The notes: a model not told the origin generated them from the sequence alone. A stretch of 64,000 nucleotides of DNA from Theodoxus fluviatilis (GCA_034096865.1 JAWQFJ010000573.1:1-64000); one strand, 5' to 3'. Shown: positions 23,104 through 34,378, numbered from the stretch's first letter. Numbers and translations are program-made.

Positions 23104-23205
23104 GTGGGCCTGAGAAGGGAGAGGAGAACGAGGAAAAGGAGAATGAAGAGGAGACGGGGGAGGAAACAGAATCCAAGTGGAAGGATCCAGTGTCAAGGTC
23201 ACTTG
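23104..23205 (+). CDS. MED24: Mediator subunit MED24, exon D
   Basis: The acceptor ATGTTTCAG and the phase 1 junction with exon C give Gly-Gly-Pro, then an acidic linker (EKGEENEEKENEEETGEETE). SKWKDPVSRSLG follows and aligns with vertebrate MED24 VNMRDPLNRVLANLF. Vertebrates also have a low-complexity, poorly conserved segment just before this motif. It ends in phase 1 at GTGAGT. The exon is duplicated unchanged at 62089-62190. Confidence 0.78.
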
Positions 23206-23344
23206 GTGAGTGTTTCTATCGTGCACTGCTTGCTCACTGCAGCCTTCATCACCTGCTGCTGCTGCTGCTTCAGAATCTTGGAGTTCCCCAGAAGTTGGCT
23301 CCATGCAAATTGTAATGGAACCCTTCCTCTGCTCTCCACTTGCC

Positions 23345-24860
23345 TCACCCGAGTTGTGCTTTCCTCTGTCCATTGCGTTACCATTGCTGTGTTCCTACAC
23401 CCGAGTTGTGCTTTCCTCTGTCCATTGCGTTGTGCTTTCCTCTGTCCATTGCGTTACCATTTGCTGTGTTCCTACACCCGAGTTGTGCTTTCCTCTGTCC
23501 ATTGCGTTACCATTTGCTGTGTTCCTACACCCGAGTTGTGCTTTCCTCTGTCCATTGCGTTACCATTTGCTGTGTTCCTACAGAGTCTGTGTACCATTTG
23601 CTGTGTTCCTACAGAGTCTGTGTACCATTGCTGTGTTCCTACACCCGAGTTGTGCTTTCCTCTGTCCATTGCGTTACCATTTGCTGTGTTCCTACACCCG
23701 AGTTGTGCTTTCCTCTGTCCATTGCGTTACCATTTGCTGTGTTCCTACACCCGAGTTGTGCTTTCCTCTGTCCAGTGTGTGCCATTTGCTGTGTTCCTAC
23801 AGAGTCTGTGTACCATTGCTGTGTTCCTACAGAGTCTGTGTACCATTGCTGTGTTCCTACAGAGTCTGTGTACCATTGCTGTGTTCCTACAGAGTCTGTG
23901 TACCATTTGCTGTGTTCCTACACCCGAGTTGTGCTTTCCTCTGTCCATTGCGTTACCATTTGCTGTGTTCCTACAGAGTCTGTGTACCATTGCTGTGTTC
24001 CTACAGAATCTGTGTACCATTGCTGTGTTCCTACAGAGTCTGTGTACCCTTGCTGTGTTTCTACAGAGTCTGTGTACCATTGCTGTGTTCCTACAGAGTC
24101 TGTGTACCATTTGCTGTGTTCCTACACCCGAGTTGTGCTTTCCTCTGTCCATTGCGTTACCATTTGCTGTGCTCCTACACCTGAGTTGTGCTTTCCTCTG
24201 TCCATTGCGTTACCATTTGCTGTGTTCCTACAGAATCTGTGTACCATTTGATGTGTTCCTACAGAGTCTGTGTACCATTGCTGTGTTCCTACAGAGTCTG
24301 TGTACCATTTGCTGTGTTCCTACAGAGTCTGTGTACCATTGCTGTGTTCCTACAGAGTCTGTGTACCATTTGCTGTGTTCCTACAGAGTCTGTGTACCAT
24401 TGCTGTGTTCCTACAAAGTGTGTGTACCATTGCTGTGTTCCTACACCCGAGTTGTGCTTTCCTCTGTCCAGTGTGTGCCATTTGCTGTGTTCCTACAGAG
24501 TCTGTGTACCATTGCTGTGTTCCTACAGAGTCTGTGTACCATTGCTGTGTTCCTACAGAGTCTGTGTACCATTTGTTGTGTTCCTACAGAGTCTGTGTAC
24601 CATTTGCTGTGTTCCTACACCCGAGTTGTGCTTTCCTCTGTCCATTGCGTTACCATTTGCTGTGTTCCTACAGAGTCTGTGTACCATTGCTGTGTTCCTA
24701 CAGAGTCTGTGTACCATTGCTGTGTTCCTACAGAGTCTGTGTACCATTGCTGTGTTCCTACAGAGTCTGTGTACCATTTGCTGTGTTCCTACACCCAAGT
24801 TGTGCTTTCCTCTGTCCATTGCGTTACCATTTGCTGTGTTCCTACAGAGTCTGTGTTGGA
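23345..24860. repeat. Compound minisatellite (about 30 and 52 bp units) in MED24 intron D-E
   Basis: Two unit types are interspersed. One is TGCTGTGTTCCTACAGAGTC plus TGTGTACCAT. The other is TGTTCCTACACCCGAGTTGT plus GCTTTCCTCTGTCCATTGCG. Every unit contains a pyrimidine-rich stretch ending TTCCTACAG or TTCCTACAC, so many look like 3' splice sites. The mirror array at about 60440-61955 has one deviating unit (61363-61375). Confidence 0.93.
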
Positions 24861-24984
24861 TAAGGCTGTTTCCCTCCCTGTTGATGTTTAAGAGTAATGT
24901 GCTGCTGTTTGTTTTGTGCAGTGGTGATCAGACATGTAGCAGTGTTAACCTTGCATTTGACTATTTTGAATCTTTTTTTGCATG

Positions 24985-25265
24985 AACATACAAATATGCA
25001 TGCATACACACACAAACACGCATGTATGCATGCACAAGCATGTGCATACATAAAGGCATGCACACACTCATTCACACGCATGTACACGCACACTTGCATG
25101 CACACACATGGGCACACACATGTGCACAATCACACATGCACAGACATACACATGCACAAACACTCATGCACAAACACACTCATGCACAAGCACACTCACA
25201 CACATGCACACTCAACACACACGCACACAAATGTACAAACACATACACACACACACACATGCATA
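24985..25265. repeat. (CATGCACA)n-type low-complexity tract
   Basis: Irregular CA-rich sequence with frequent GCATGCA and ACACATGCAC. It precedes the 51-bp array. Confidence 0.9.
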
Positions 25266-25321
25266 CACTCTTTTTGGAAAGTTTACATTCATCTGAAGAT
25301 TGCTATAGAACCTGCCCACAG

Positions 25322-27464
25322 GAAAGCGTGGCGGCAGTGGCACACATACTCACTGCCTCATTCCTCACACAGGAAAGTGTGACGGCAGTGGCACACATAC
25401 TCACTGCCTCATTCCTCACACAGGAAAGTGTGACGGCAGTGGCACACATACTCACTGCCTCATTCCTCACACAGGAAAGTGTGACAGCAGTGGCACACAT
25501 ACACACTGCCTCATTCCTCACACAGGAAAGTGTGACAGCAGTGGCACACATACACACTGCCTCATTCCTCACACAGGAAAGTGTGACAGCAGTGGCACAC
25601 ATTCACACTGCCTCATTCCTCACACAGGAAAGCGTGGCGGCAGTGGCACACATACTCACTGCCTCATTCCTCACACAGGAAAGTGTGACAGCAGTGGCAC
25701 ACATACTCACTGCCTCATTCCTCACACAGGAAAGTGTGACGGCAGTGGCACACATACACACTGCCTCATTCCTCACACAGGAAAGCGTGGACGGCAGTGG
25801 CACACATACACACTGCCTCATTCCTCACACAGGAAAGTGTGACGGCAGTGGCACACATACACACTGCCTCATTCCTCACACAGGAAAGCGTGGCGGCAGT
25901 GGCACACATACTCACTGCCTCATTCCTCACACAGGAAAGTGTGACAGCAGTGGCACACATACACACTGCCTCATTCCTCACACAGGAAAGCGTGACAGCA
26001 GTGGCACACATACACACTGCCTCATTCCTCACACAGGAAAGTGTGACAGCAGTGGCACACATACTCACTGCCTCATTCCTCACACAGGAAAGTGTGACGA
26101 CAGTGGCACACATACACACTGCCTCATTCCTCACACAGGAAAGTGTGACAGCAGTGGCACACATACTCACTGCCTCATTCCTCACACTGGAAAGTGTGGC
26201 AGCAGTGGCATACATATACACTGCCTCATTTCTCACACAGGAAAGCGTGGCGGCAGTGGCACACATACACACTGCCTCATTCCTCACACAGGCAAGTGTG
26301 ACAGCAGTGGCACACATACACACTGCCTCATTCCTCACACAGGAAAGTGTGACAGCAGTGGCACACATACACACTGCCTCATTCCTCACACAGGAAAGCG
26401 TGGCGGCAGTGGCACACATACTCACTGCCTCATTCCTCACACAGGAAAGTGTGACAGCAGTGGCACACATACACACTGCCTCATTCCTCACACAGGAAAG
26501 CGTGACAGCAGTGGCACACATACACACTGCCTCATTCCTCACACAGGAAAGTGTGACAGCAGTGGCACACATACTCACTGCCTCATTCCTCACACAGGAA
26601 AGTGTGACGACAGTGGCACACATACACACTGCCTCATTCCTCACACAGGAAAGTGTGACAGCAGTGGCACACATACTCACTGCCTCATTCCTCACACAGG
26701 AAAGTGTGACAGCAGTGGCACACATACACACTGCCTCATTTCTCACACAGGCAAGTGTGACAGCAGTGGCACACATACACACTGCCTCATTCCTCACACA
26801 GGCAAGTGTGACAGCAGTGGCACACATACACACTGCCTCATTCCTCACACAGGAAAGTGTGACAGCAGTGGCACACATACACACTGCCTCATTCCTCACA
26901 CAGGCAAGTGTGACAGCAGTGGCACACATACTCACTGCCTCATTCCTCACACAGGAAAGCGTGGCAGCAGTGGCACACATACACACTGCCTCATTCCTCA
27001 CACAGGAAAGCATGGCGGCAGTGGCACACATACACACTGCCTCATTCCTCACACAGGAAAGTGTGACAGCAGTGGCACACATACACACTGCCTCATTCCT
27101 CACACAGGAAAGTGTGACAGCAGTGGCACACATACACACTGCCTCATTCCTCACACAGGAAAGCGTGACAGCAGTGGCACACATACACACTGCCTCATTC
27201 CTCACACAGGAAAGTGTGGCGGCAGTGGCACACATACTCACTGCCTCATTCCTCACACAGGAAAGCGTGGCAGCAGTGGCACACATACTCACTGCCTCAT
27301 TCCTCACACAGGAAAGCGTGGCAGCAGTGGCACACATACACACTGCCTCATTCCTCACACAGGAAAGCGTGGCAGCAGTGGCACACATACACACTGCCTC
27401 ATTCCTCACACAGGAAAGCGTGGCGGCAGTGGCACACATACACACTGCCTCATTCCTCACACAG
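25322..27464 (+). repeat. 51-bp minisatellite of 42 units, each a copy of the exon E 3' splice site
   Basis: Every unit starts GAAAG(T/C)GTG and ends CTGCCTCATTCCTCACACAG, the same pyrimidine tract and AG that precede exon E at 27465. The distance 25322 to 27465 is 2143 bases: 42 times 51 plus one, the extra base lying in unit 10 (starts 25781). A unit encodes the 17 residues GKCDSSGTHTHCLIPHT in the exon E frame. Units 11-42 are all open in that frame. The mirror array (57830-59971) is exactly 42 times 51. Confidence 0.95.
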
Positions 27465-27610
27465 GAAAGCTGCTGCACTGGCTGGGGGGGATGGCCCGCT
27501 CTGGAGAGGAGTCGCAGCGCATGGATTTCACTGCCGCCCTGCTGGACCAGTTCAGTCGGTGTGAGCCCCAGTACACCACGTACGTCGCGCAGCTACTGCC
27601 CATAGATATG
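27465..27610 (+). CDS. MED24: Mediator subunit MED24, exon E
   Basis: Splicing after the last CTCACACAG in phase 1 gives SLG-KLLHWLGGMARSGEE, then MDFTAALLDQFSRCEPQYTT and LLPIDM. This continues the vertebrate MED24 alignment (ANLFLLISSILGSRTAG, HTQFVQWFMEECVDCL). The exon ends in phase 0 at GTGAGT. It sits immediately after 42 near-identical copies of its own acceptor, so upstream acceptors may compete. Each would add 17 residues per unit in frame. Confidence 0.8.
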
Positions 27611-27704
27611 GTGAGTGCTTCTCATGCCTTAGTGCAATTACAGGATAAGTTTTGACTTTCAATATCCCATGACACTTAACTTCACCCTTGCCGCCATTTC
27701 CTTA

Positions 27705-27910
27705 TGGTTTTTCCTTGCCACCATTTTCTTGCCGCCACTTCCTTGCCGCCGCTTCCTTGCTGCCATTTCCTTGCCGCCATTTCCTTGCTGCCACAGTTTC
27801 CTTGCCACCATTTCCTTGCTGCCATTTCCTTGCCACCATTTCCTTGCTGCCATTTCCTTGCTACCATTTCCTTGCTATTATTTCCTTGCCAACACTTCCT
27901 TGCTGCCTCA
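27705..27910. repeat. (CCATTTCCTTGC)n minisatellite
   Basis: Short units of about 14-16 bases, CCATTTCCTTGCTG or CCACTTCCTTGCCG, lie at the start of the exon E-F intron. Confidence 0.9.
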
Positions 27911-28294
27911 TGCAAGGAAGGAATGACAGCTCTGCCCCAAGTAATTGTCTCGTGAGTGCTAAATGTAGATGGATGAGTCAGAGGAGTAAGGGGAGAGGGA
28001 GCAGCTAAGTCTAAACTGAAGGCTGTCAGCGTGGATATGACAGCCAGGGGCAGGCATGGGTGGTGTGGTACAAGATAGATGAATGCACAAAGATGTCTTG
28101 AGTGTGGTGCTGGTAAGGACAGAATACAGCTAAGCTAATGTCGTTTCTTGTTGATTGACTCCTATTTATGCTCTGTCATACTTCCACTTCCAGTCCACGT
28201 AGAAGAGAAGCCCTCTATGAGTGGTATTGTAAATGCACCGTCGTCACTGACCTTTATTCTCTCACCTTCTCCAGGTCTTCCTGCTTTTATTCCT

Positions 28295-28480
28295 GCTGCC
28301 CCTCCTTGTCCTTCCTCTGCTCTTGCTGCCCCTCCTTGTCCTTCCTCTGCTCTTGCTGCCCCTCCTTGTCCTTCCTCTGCTCTTGCTGCCCCTCCTTGTC
28401 CTTCCTCTGCTCTTGCTGCCCCTCCTTGTCCTTCCTCTGCTCTTGCTGCCCCTCCTTGTCCTTCCTCTGCTCTTGCTGCC
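28295..28480. repeat. 30-bp VNTR, first part (about 6 units)
   Basis: The unit is CTTCCTCTGCTCTTGCTGCC plus CCTCCTTGTC. It stops inside a unit at CTGCC, exactly where the LTR-like element begins, and resumes at 29653 with the same CTGCC. The two parts were one array. Confidence 0.95.
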
Positions 28481-29652
28481 TGTTACGAACCCGACCCCTC
28501 TATTTGTATTTCTCTGTGTGGTTTTGGCAAACTGCCTACCCTGTGCTACGTTCTCTGTGTGAGCTAATGAAGCATCATACCACTACCATTATGAATTGTG
28601 TGTTTATGCATGTTTTAAGTAAGGAATACTTAAGGATATAGAAGCCAGCCAGACCTCAACTAAATGTAGTTTATTAAGCAACCAGCCATGCCTTTAGAAT
28701 ATTATTGTGTTGGTGGAAGGAGTGAAGTTGGGCGCCAAGATTGTGCTGACGGTGCCAGACTTTGAACACAGTGGGACGAAAATGCGCCAATTTTCTCTTC
28801 TTTCCCATTGGCCCAGAGTAGTGAACTTTTAAGAGTTTGGGCGGTAGAAAAGTGCTCAGTCAGCAGGCGCCTTCTTCCCATTGGTGAATTTCTGAGACTC
28901 TCAATGGAGACGTGGAAGAAGATATAAATGCAGGCAGCAGTCTGCTAGGGGGACTGGCGTGTTTGCTCCTCTCCCCGGGAGCACTGAAAGAATACGACAT
29001 GGTATCAATTAAGGCCAGTCTGACCTAGGGGCAAGGGCAGGGAATGGCATCCCTCCCCACCCCCCTACAACACCGCCTCCAGCCCCCCTGGATGGAGGAG
29101 ATGCGCTCGCCCACCAGCTGCAACCAAGCGGAGATGACCCTGACCCCGCCACCAGACACTGGACGAGAGGATAGATGGGGCCAGTTCAACCTCCCCTCTT
29201 GCAGGCCCACCCCTGCATCAGTCGACATCCCCTCCACACCCCAAGACAACCCCCTTCAGGAGCAGCCATGGGGTCAATTGCCCTGACCCCCTTCAGCACA
29301 GACAACTACAGGGTCACGCCGCCCTGACACCTTTCATCATTCCTCCACAGAACGGACTCAGTGAACTCAGATAAGTTTTTACCATGATACTATCGAAAAG
29401 GCTGGCTGGCTAAAATAACTAGAATTGCACACAGAAGTTTTTATTATTATTTATGCACGTTGATTTACTGATCATTGTCCTATCACTTCAAGTATTATTA
29501 AAGTCATTTTTGTATTTGACCTCTGCATCCATCTTCTCTGTTGCCTTGTCCAGTCTTGACAGCGAGAAAGGTGAATGAATATTGCATGCAGCAGTGCGTT
29601 TACCCCTAGACATCTTCTTCATTAAGAATAATCAGAGCACGGGCATGTAATA
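28481..29652 (+). mobile_element. Solo-LTR-like element (1172 bp) inserted in the 30-bp VNTR
   Basis: It begins TGTTACGAAC and ends GTAATA, a short near-perfect inverted terminus. It is flanked by CTGCC at 28476-28480 and 29653-29657, a 5-bp target duplication, which is typical of LTR retroelements. It contains TATAAA at 28923-28928 and ATTAAA at 29497-29502, placed as promoter and poly(A) signal would be in an LTR. It has no coding region. Orientation is sense to MED24 if the TATA box is real. The mirror copy (55624-56813) is about 18 bp longer. Confidence 0.7.
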
Positions 29653-30828
29653 CTGCCCCTCCTTGTCCTTCCTCTGCTCTTGCTGCCCATGCTTGTCCTT
29701 CCTCTGCTCTTGCTGCCCCTCCTTCTCCATCCTCTGCTCTTGCTGCCCCTCCTTCTCCTTCCTCTGCTCTTGCTGCCCCTCCTTGTCCTTCCTCTGCTCT
29801 TGCTGCCCCTCCTTCTCCATCCTCTGCTCTTGCTGCCCCTCCTTGTCCTTCCTCTGCTCTTGCTGCCCCTCCTTGTCCTTCCTCTGCTCTTGCTGCCCCT
29901 CCTTGTCCTTCCTCTGCTCTTGCTGCCCCTCCTTGTCCTTCCTCTGCTCTTGCTGCCCCTCCTTGTCCTTCCTCTGCTCTTGCTGCCCCCCCTTCTCCTT
30001 CCTCTGCTCTTGCTGCCCCCCCTTGTCCTTCCTCTGCTCTTGCTGCCCCTCCTTGTCCTTCCTCTGCTCTTGCTGCCCCTCCTTCTCCTTCCTCTGCTCT
30101 TGCTGGCCCCCCTTGTCCTTCCTCTGCTCTTGCTGCCCCTCCTTGTCCTTCCTCTGCTCTTGCTGCCCCCCCCTTGTCCTTCCTCTGCTCTTGCTGCCCC
30201 TCCTTGTCCTTCCTCTGCTCTTGCTGCCCCTCCTTGTCCTTCCTCTGCTCTTGCTGCCCCTCCTTGTCCTTCCTCTGCTCTTGCTGCCCCTCCTTGTCCT
30301 TCCTCTGCTCTTGCTGCCCCTCCTTGTCCTTCCTCTGCTCTTGCTGCCCCTCCTTGTCCTTCCTCTGCTCTTGCTGCCCCTCCTTGTCCTTCCTCTGCTC
30401 TTGCTGCCCCTCCTTGTCCTTCCTCTGCTCTTGCTGCCCCTCCTTGTCCTTCCTCTGCTCTTGCTGCCCCTCCTTGTCCTTCCTCTGCTCTTGCTGCCCC
30501 TCCTTGTCCTTCCTCTGCTCTTGCTGCCCCTCCTTGTCCTTCCTCTGCTCTTGCTGCCCCTCCTTGTCCTTCCTCTGCTCTTGCTGCCCCTCCTTGTCCT
30601 TCCTCTGCTCTTGCTGCCCCTCCTTGTCCTTCCTCTGCTCTTGCTGCCCCTCCTTGTCCTTCCTCTGCTCTTGCTGCCCCTCCTTGTCCTTCCTCTGCTC
30701 TTGCTGCCCCTCCTTGTCCTTCCTCTGCTCTTGCTGCCCCTCCTTGTCCTTCCTCTGCTCTTGCTGCCCCTCCTTGTCCTTCCTCTGCTCTTGCTGCCCC
30801 TCCTTGTCCTTCCTCTGCTCTTGCTGCC
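29653..30828. repeat. 30-bp VNTR, second part (about 39 units)
   Basis: Same unit as 28295-28480. Variant units (TTCTCC, CCATCC, GGCCCC) lie in the first 500 bases and the last 22 or so units are identical, so homogenisation is recent at the distal end. The right-arm array (54609-55623) has about five fewer units. Confidence 0.96.
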
Positions 30829-31029
30829 CACCATGCTTTTCCTCCATCTCTTCTGCTTCTTTTCTTTCCCTTCCAACACTACTATCCTTCACAACCTGAT
30901 TCTGATCCACCAGCTCTGACTTCTGCTCCTCCTTGTCTTCTTTCTCCTGCTTTGGCTCTTCCTACTTCTCATTCTACTCTTTGTTCTTGTCTTGGTACTC
31001 CTCCTTCCTTCCTTTCTTCCCTCCCTCTT

Positions 31030-31043
31030 TGTCATCATCATCG

Positions 31044-31075
<32 letters not shown>

Positions 31076-31095
31076 GTCTTCGTCGTCGTCGTTGT
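31030..31095. repeat. (ATC)n / (GTC)n microsatellite
   Basis: TCATCATCATC then GTCGTCGTC lie about 55 bp before the exon F acceptor. Confidence 0.9.
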
Positions 31096-31149
31096 TCCTA
31101 CAACCATTGCCTAGTGGTCCTCACAGTGCCTGTCTCCATTGCACTCCAG

Positions 31150-31389
31150 CTCCTGCAGATGCAGCATCTGTGCGACAAGGGCTTGACCAGTGGCCAGGTC
31201 CTGGCACTCTCAGACCTGACCACGGTGCCAGGCCGGGAGGCGGCTGCCAAGGTCATGTGGTTGCTGCACCACTGGGAGAAGAAGACGATGGCCAAGTCTT
31301 CGAGTGGGAGTACTGGTACCGTCCTCACAAGGATCCGACCCAGGTCCCTCGTCACAGAGTATGGCCTGAATGGGGTGGTGACTAGGTAG
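31150..31389 (+). CDS. MED24: Mediator subunit MED24, last coding exon (F)
   Basis: The acceptor CATTGCACTCCAG joins in phase 0 to exon E and the frame ends at TAG (31387-31389), 79 codons later. QVLALSDLTTVPGREAAAKV matches the very end of vertebrate MED24, VLAITDLSLPLGRQVAAKA, including the conserved A-x-x-D-L and G-R-x-x-A-A-K. The protein then runs about 43 residues past the usual vertebrate end (ending LVTEYGLNGVVTR). Exons A-F total 1119 nt, an exact multiple of three. The mirror exon is 54048-54287. Confidence 0.85.
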   Translation, partial: LLQMQHLCDKGLTSGQVLALSDLTTVPGREAAAKVMWLLHHWEKKTMAKSSSGSTGTVLTRIRPRSLVTEYGLNGVVTR

Positions 31390-31865
31390 ACATCCTGCTG
31401 CCTTCTGTAGAGAAGCTGTTTGTGTGGTGCTGGTGAATGTGGTGGTGTTGTTTACTCAGTGTTCATGGTCACCCTATGATGTGACTTCATTGTGGATCAC
31501 CCTTTTGAATGTCGTGAATGTGAACAAAGCTACAGTTGTTCAGGGTCTGCTTGGACAGCGCTTGGTGAGAGGCAGAAGAACGATACTTCCTGTAGCAGAC
31601 TGTTTTTCTGTTCCAGGAAAGTGTTTGGTCTGGTGCTAAGCTATTACAGGTGAATGACAGTAGCTAAAGCATGCAAAGTATTTACCAGGTGCCATAGTGT
31701 TTGTGGTTGTTCTCACTCTCTTTTTCTTCCCTTAAAAATCAGCTCTCCATCTACTTTTAAAGTACAAGAAAAATTATCCGGTTAGTATTGTGGAGTATGA
31801 TTCTGATTCAAGAAAACAGAACATTACATTTTCAACAGAACTTGAGCTTCATCTTCTTCTTCTTC

Positions 31866-32259
31866 TCGAACGCCATCACACTTGGATTTTAGAGTCAAGG
31901 ATGAAATGGGCTGTCTTCTGGAGAGATTCCACCCTGCCATACAACTTTTCCTGAATGCTTGCTGGTTCTGGCCAAACGTCCTCTCGCAGCAGCCGGTGGT
32001 TCCTGCATTCCTCCAGAATGTGTTCAGATGTCTGGTTGGCCTCCCCACAGGAGCACTTTGGGGATGGCACAAGTGTGAATCTCTTGTGCATGTGTTAGTT
32101 GAGTCTAGTGTGCCCTGTCCGCAGCCTGAAGATGACCACCTGTTCTTGTCTGGACAGTTGGTGGTAGCTGTCAGTTGTCTGGGGTGTTCGGTACATTGCC
32201 TTCACCATGGTGTTCATTTCTATAAGGGTGACTCTGTTCTCTTCTTCATCTGCTGTTAA
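31866..32259 (-). pseudogene. RNase H / C-terminal remnant of a non-LTR retrotransposon (left-arm copy)
   Basis: On the minus strand the frame reads HMHKRFTLVPSPKCSCGEAN, then QTSEHILEECRNHRLLREDV. This is the cysteine-rich tail (C-x-C-G, then E-H-I-L-x-x-C) found after the RNase H domain of Jockey-like and related LINEs. Upstream RLRTGHTRLN is in frame but followed by a stop. Only the 3' end is present and it is not functional. The mirror copy is 53178-53571. Confidence 0.7.
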
Positions 32260-32639
32260 GGTAAATCTGGCTTTTTACAAACTGCCACAAACTTAAACAT
32301 GTGTTCATATTTGATTTTTTTTTGGTTAGTAATTCGCAATGCATGTTCCAATTGTGTGTGGTGACATGACCAAATGCATAACTGCAGTCTCTTGTTTTGA
32401 AATATGTAAGGAACACCCATGCTGTGGTGTTTTTTTAAACTCCATTAGGCTTAGGGGTGCTTTCTGTTCTGCATATTTGGTTACCATGTGTGTATATGTG
32501 TGTGTGTGTCAACCAGCGAGCAGTTAAGGAGAGAGAGAGAGACAGGCAGAGAGAGAGGGAGAGATAGAGACAGAGACACAGAGAGAGATACAAAGAAAGA
32601 GAAAGACAGAGAGAAATACAGAGATATTGATTGATTGAA

Positions 32640-32790
32640 CTTAATTTTCCAAGGAAAATTTATGAATTAGGCATAGCTGCCTGTCTTACATTCAGCCCTT
32701 GTTAAAAGAAGCAAACAAACAAACAAACCCACACACCACACCCCCACCCAACAACCCCCGCCCTCTATCCCACCAAAAATGTATGGGATA
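32640..32790 (-). mobile_element. 3' end of a non-LTR element with (ATCA)n tail (left-arm copy)
   Basis: Read on the minus strand, a segment containing TCCTTGGAAAATTAAGTTC is followed by AATCAATCAAT and then a CT-rich microsatellite. A unique 3' segment ending in a tetranucleotide tail is typical of CR1/L2-like LINEs and their SINEs. The right-arm copy ends near 52812. Confidence 0.45.
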
Positions 32791-34200
32791 ATATTGGTCG
32801 CAATAACTTCATGTTAATGAAATACCACAATGGAAACAATCACCAAGTGAATTTAGAATAAGATGAGAATTACCTTGGATGACTGCATAAGAAAAGTGTA
32901 GTTTCAATTTAACACTGTAAAGATTTTGCAATTTTAAGATAATTTGAATTAGGGCATAGAGTTACAGAAAAGTCCCCCTCATCTGTGATTAGGAGTCTAC
33001 CATGACACAGAATTGTGGTCATTTCTAGGTCCACATATTTAATTACGATGCTTGTGGATTTTGATGAAGTGAGATCCAGCAACTTTCATTCATATCTTTC
33101 TGGGTATATGTATAGTGTTTATTAAATCTGATTTGTAAATGAGTTGAATATTGAAATGGGTCCCTTTTTGATCATAGTTTAACTTCAATATTTATAAGAA
33201 TAACACATAGTAGTTTGCTCTGAGTAAGTATATTTTGAGGATTCAAACATGATTATAGCTTACTGGGATTGCAGAACTTGACACTTTTCCCATGTGGTTA
33301 TTTAATGGAGATGCCCTTGAAAGCTTGAAAGATTTCCCAATTAATTTGTATTGTTTTGAAGTATTGAAATATGAGGGGAAATGTGTGCATGACATTTTAA
33401 CATGATTGTGAGATTATTTTAACAGTTTGTACATATCTGTTATTTGAAACCATTTGATTTCATTGATTGTTCGAAGAAAGATATTGCAAATGATGCATGG
33501 AGACAACTTACTTTGAGTGTGAAAATTATTAAAATCTAAACCCTTTTGAAATAAAGTCTCAATGAAAAAATTTCACACTGCCTTGCTGTGAACTCATTTG
33601 TTTGTAGGTGTACATGTACGTGTATTGGCCAAATGGCATGACTGAATTGGCTTTCAGTATTGTATTCAGGGTTACAGGGAAATAGACATTCCTTTACAAG
33701 TATCTTCTGTACTCATGGCTGAAGAAATGAAAAATGCCACATAATTAATAAAATGAGTTGATAAAAACTTTATTAATTAAATGGTGTATAAGTAACTAAA
33801 TACACGAAACATTTTATTAATCAAATGTTGTATGAGAAACTAAATACATGAAGAATGTACATTTGACAAACCGCCATCGGTGTAAAAGAGATCCGTTTGT
33901 CAGCATGAGTTTGGCATGCCCGCCTGAACTCAATTGGCACCCACTTGCTGCACACGCACGCACGCGCACACACACACATCTTTTCAATTTATGTGTCGAG
34001 TCGTTTCGGTCTCAAGAACACCCAACCTATTAATATAGATATCTGTGTATAGGCATTTGTTCAGCCATTTCTGAAAGGTTGTTTCTGTGCTTAGTTAAAA
34101 TCCTCATGGATCGGACAAAGTCCTTCAGAGCCTGGGCAAAGGTCAAACCCTTGAGGTCAAGGTTAAAGTCCAAGATCTTCTAAGAGGACCCCTGTGGGTT

Positions 34201-34375
34201 CGGGGTAAGAATTGACCCACCGCGTCTCCCTACACGATTCGTAAGAGGCGAATAACTAGGGACACCGTGACTTGATTAGCGTTTACTCCAAGCTGCTTGA
34301 AAGATTTCCGTGCTTAATGGCCTTACATAGCCTATTAAGGCTGATAGGCAGAAAAACACCAACCAACCAACCAAT
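34201..34375 (+). mobile_element. SINE-like dispersed repeat, copy 3 (with CCAA tail)
   Basis: It contains GGGTAAGAATTGACCCACCG, TACACGATTCGTAAGAGGCG and ATGGCCTTACATAGCC, and ends CACCAACCAACCAACC. It is the best-preserved of the copies. Its tail lies just beyond the stop codon of the minus-strand membrane-protein exon (34379). The mirror copy is 51062-51236. Confidence 0.55.
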
Positions 34376-34378
34376 ATT

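Larger units (their letters stand above)
31390..33555 (+). other. MED24 3' UTR and downstream region
   Basis: The sequence after the stop contains an antisense LINE remnant, a GA microsatellite (32529-32630), and AT-rich sequence. AATAAA at 33550-33555 is the best poly(A) signal seen, so the 3' UTR could be about 2.2 kb. Other ends such as ATTAAA at 33121 are possible. Confidence 0.45.

Noticed and set aside
23095..24891. 598-residue ORF rich in Cys-Val-Pro across MED24 intron D-E
   Set aside because: It begins in exon D in the wrong frame (the exon's real frame gives the acidic MED24 linker) and continues only through the minisatellite.
29606..30919. 434-residue Gln/Glu/Lys repeat protein (KDKEGQQEQR) on the minus strand
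   Set aside because: The 30-bp unit keeps several frames open at once on both strands. It lies within a MED24 intron and has no splice or promoter support.
34201..34375. tRNA gene or tRNA-derived promoter in the SINE-like repeat
   Set aside because: I could not find A- and B-box sequences in proper spacing by eye, so only a SINE-like label is given.
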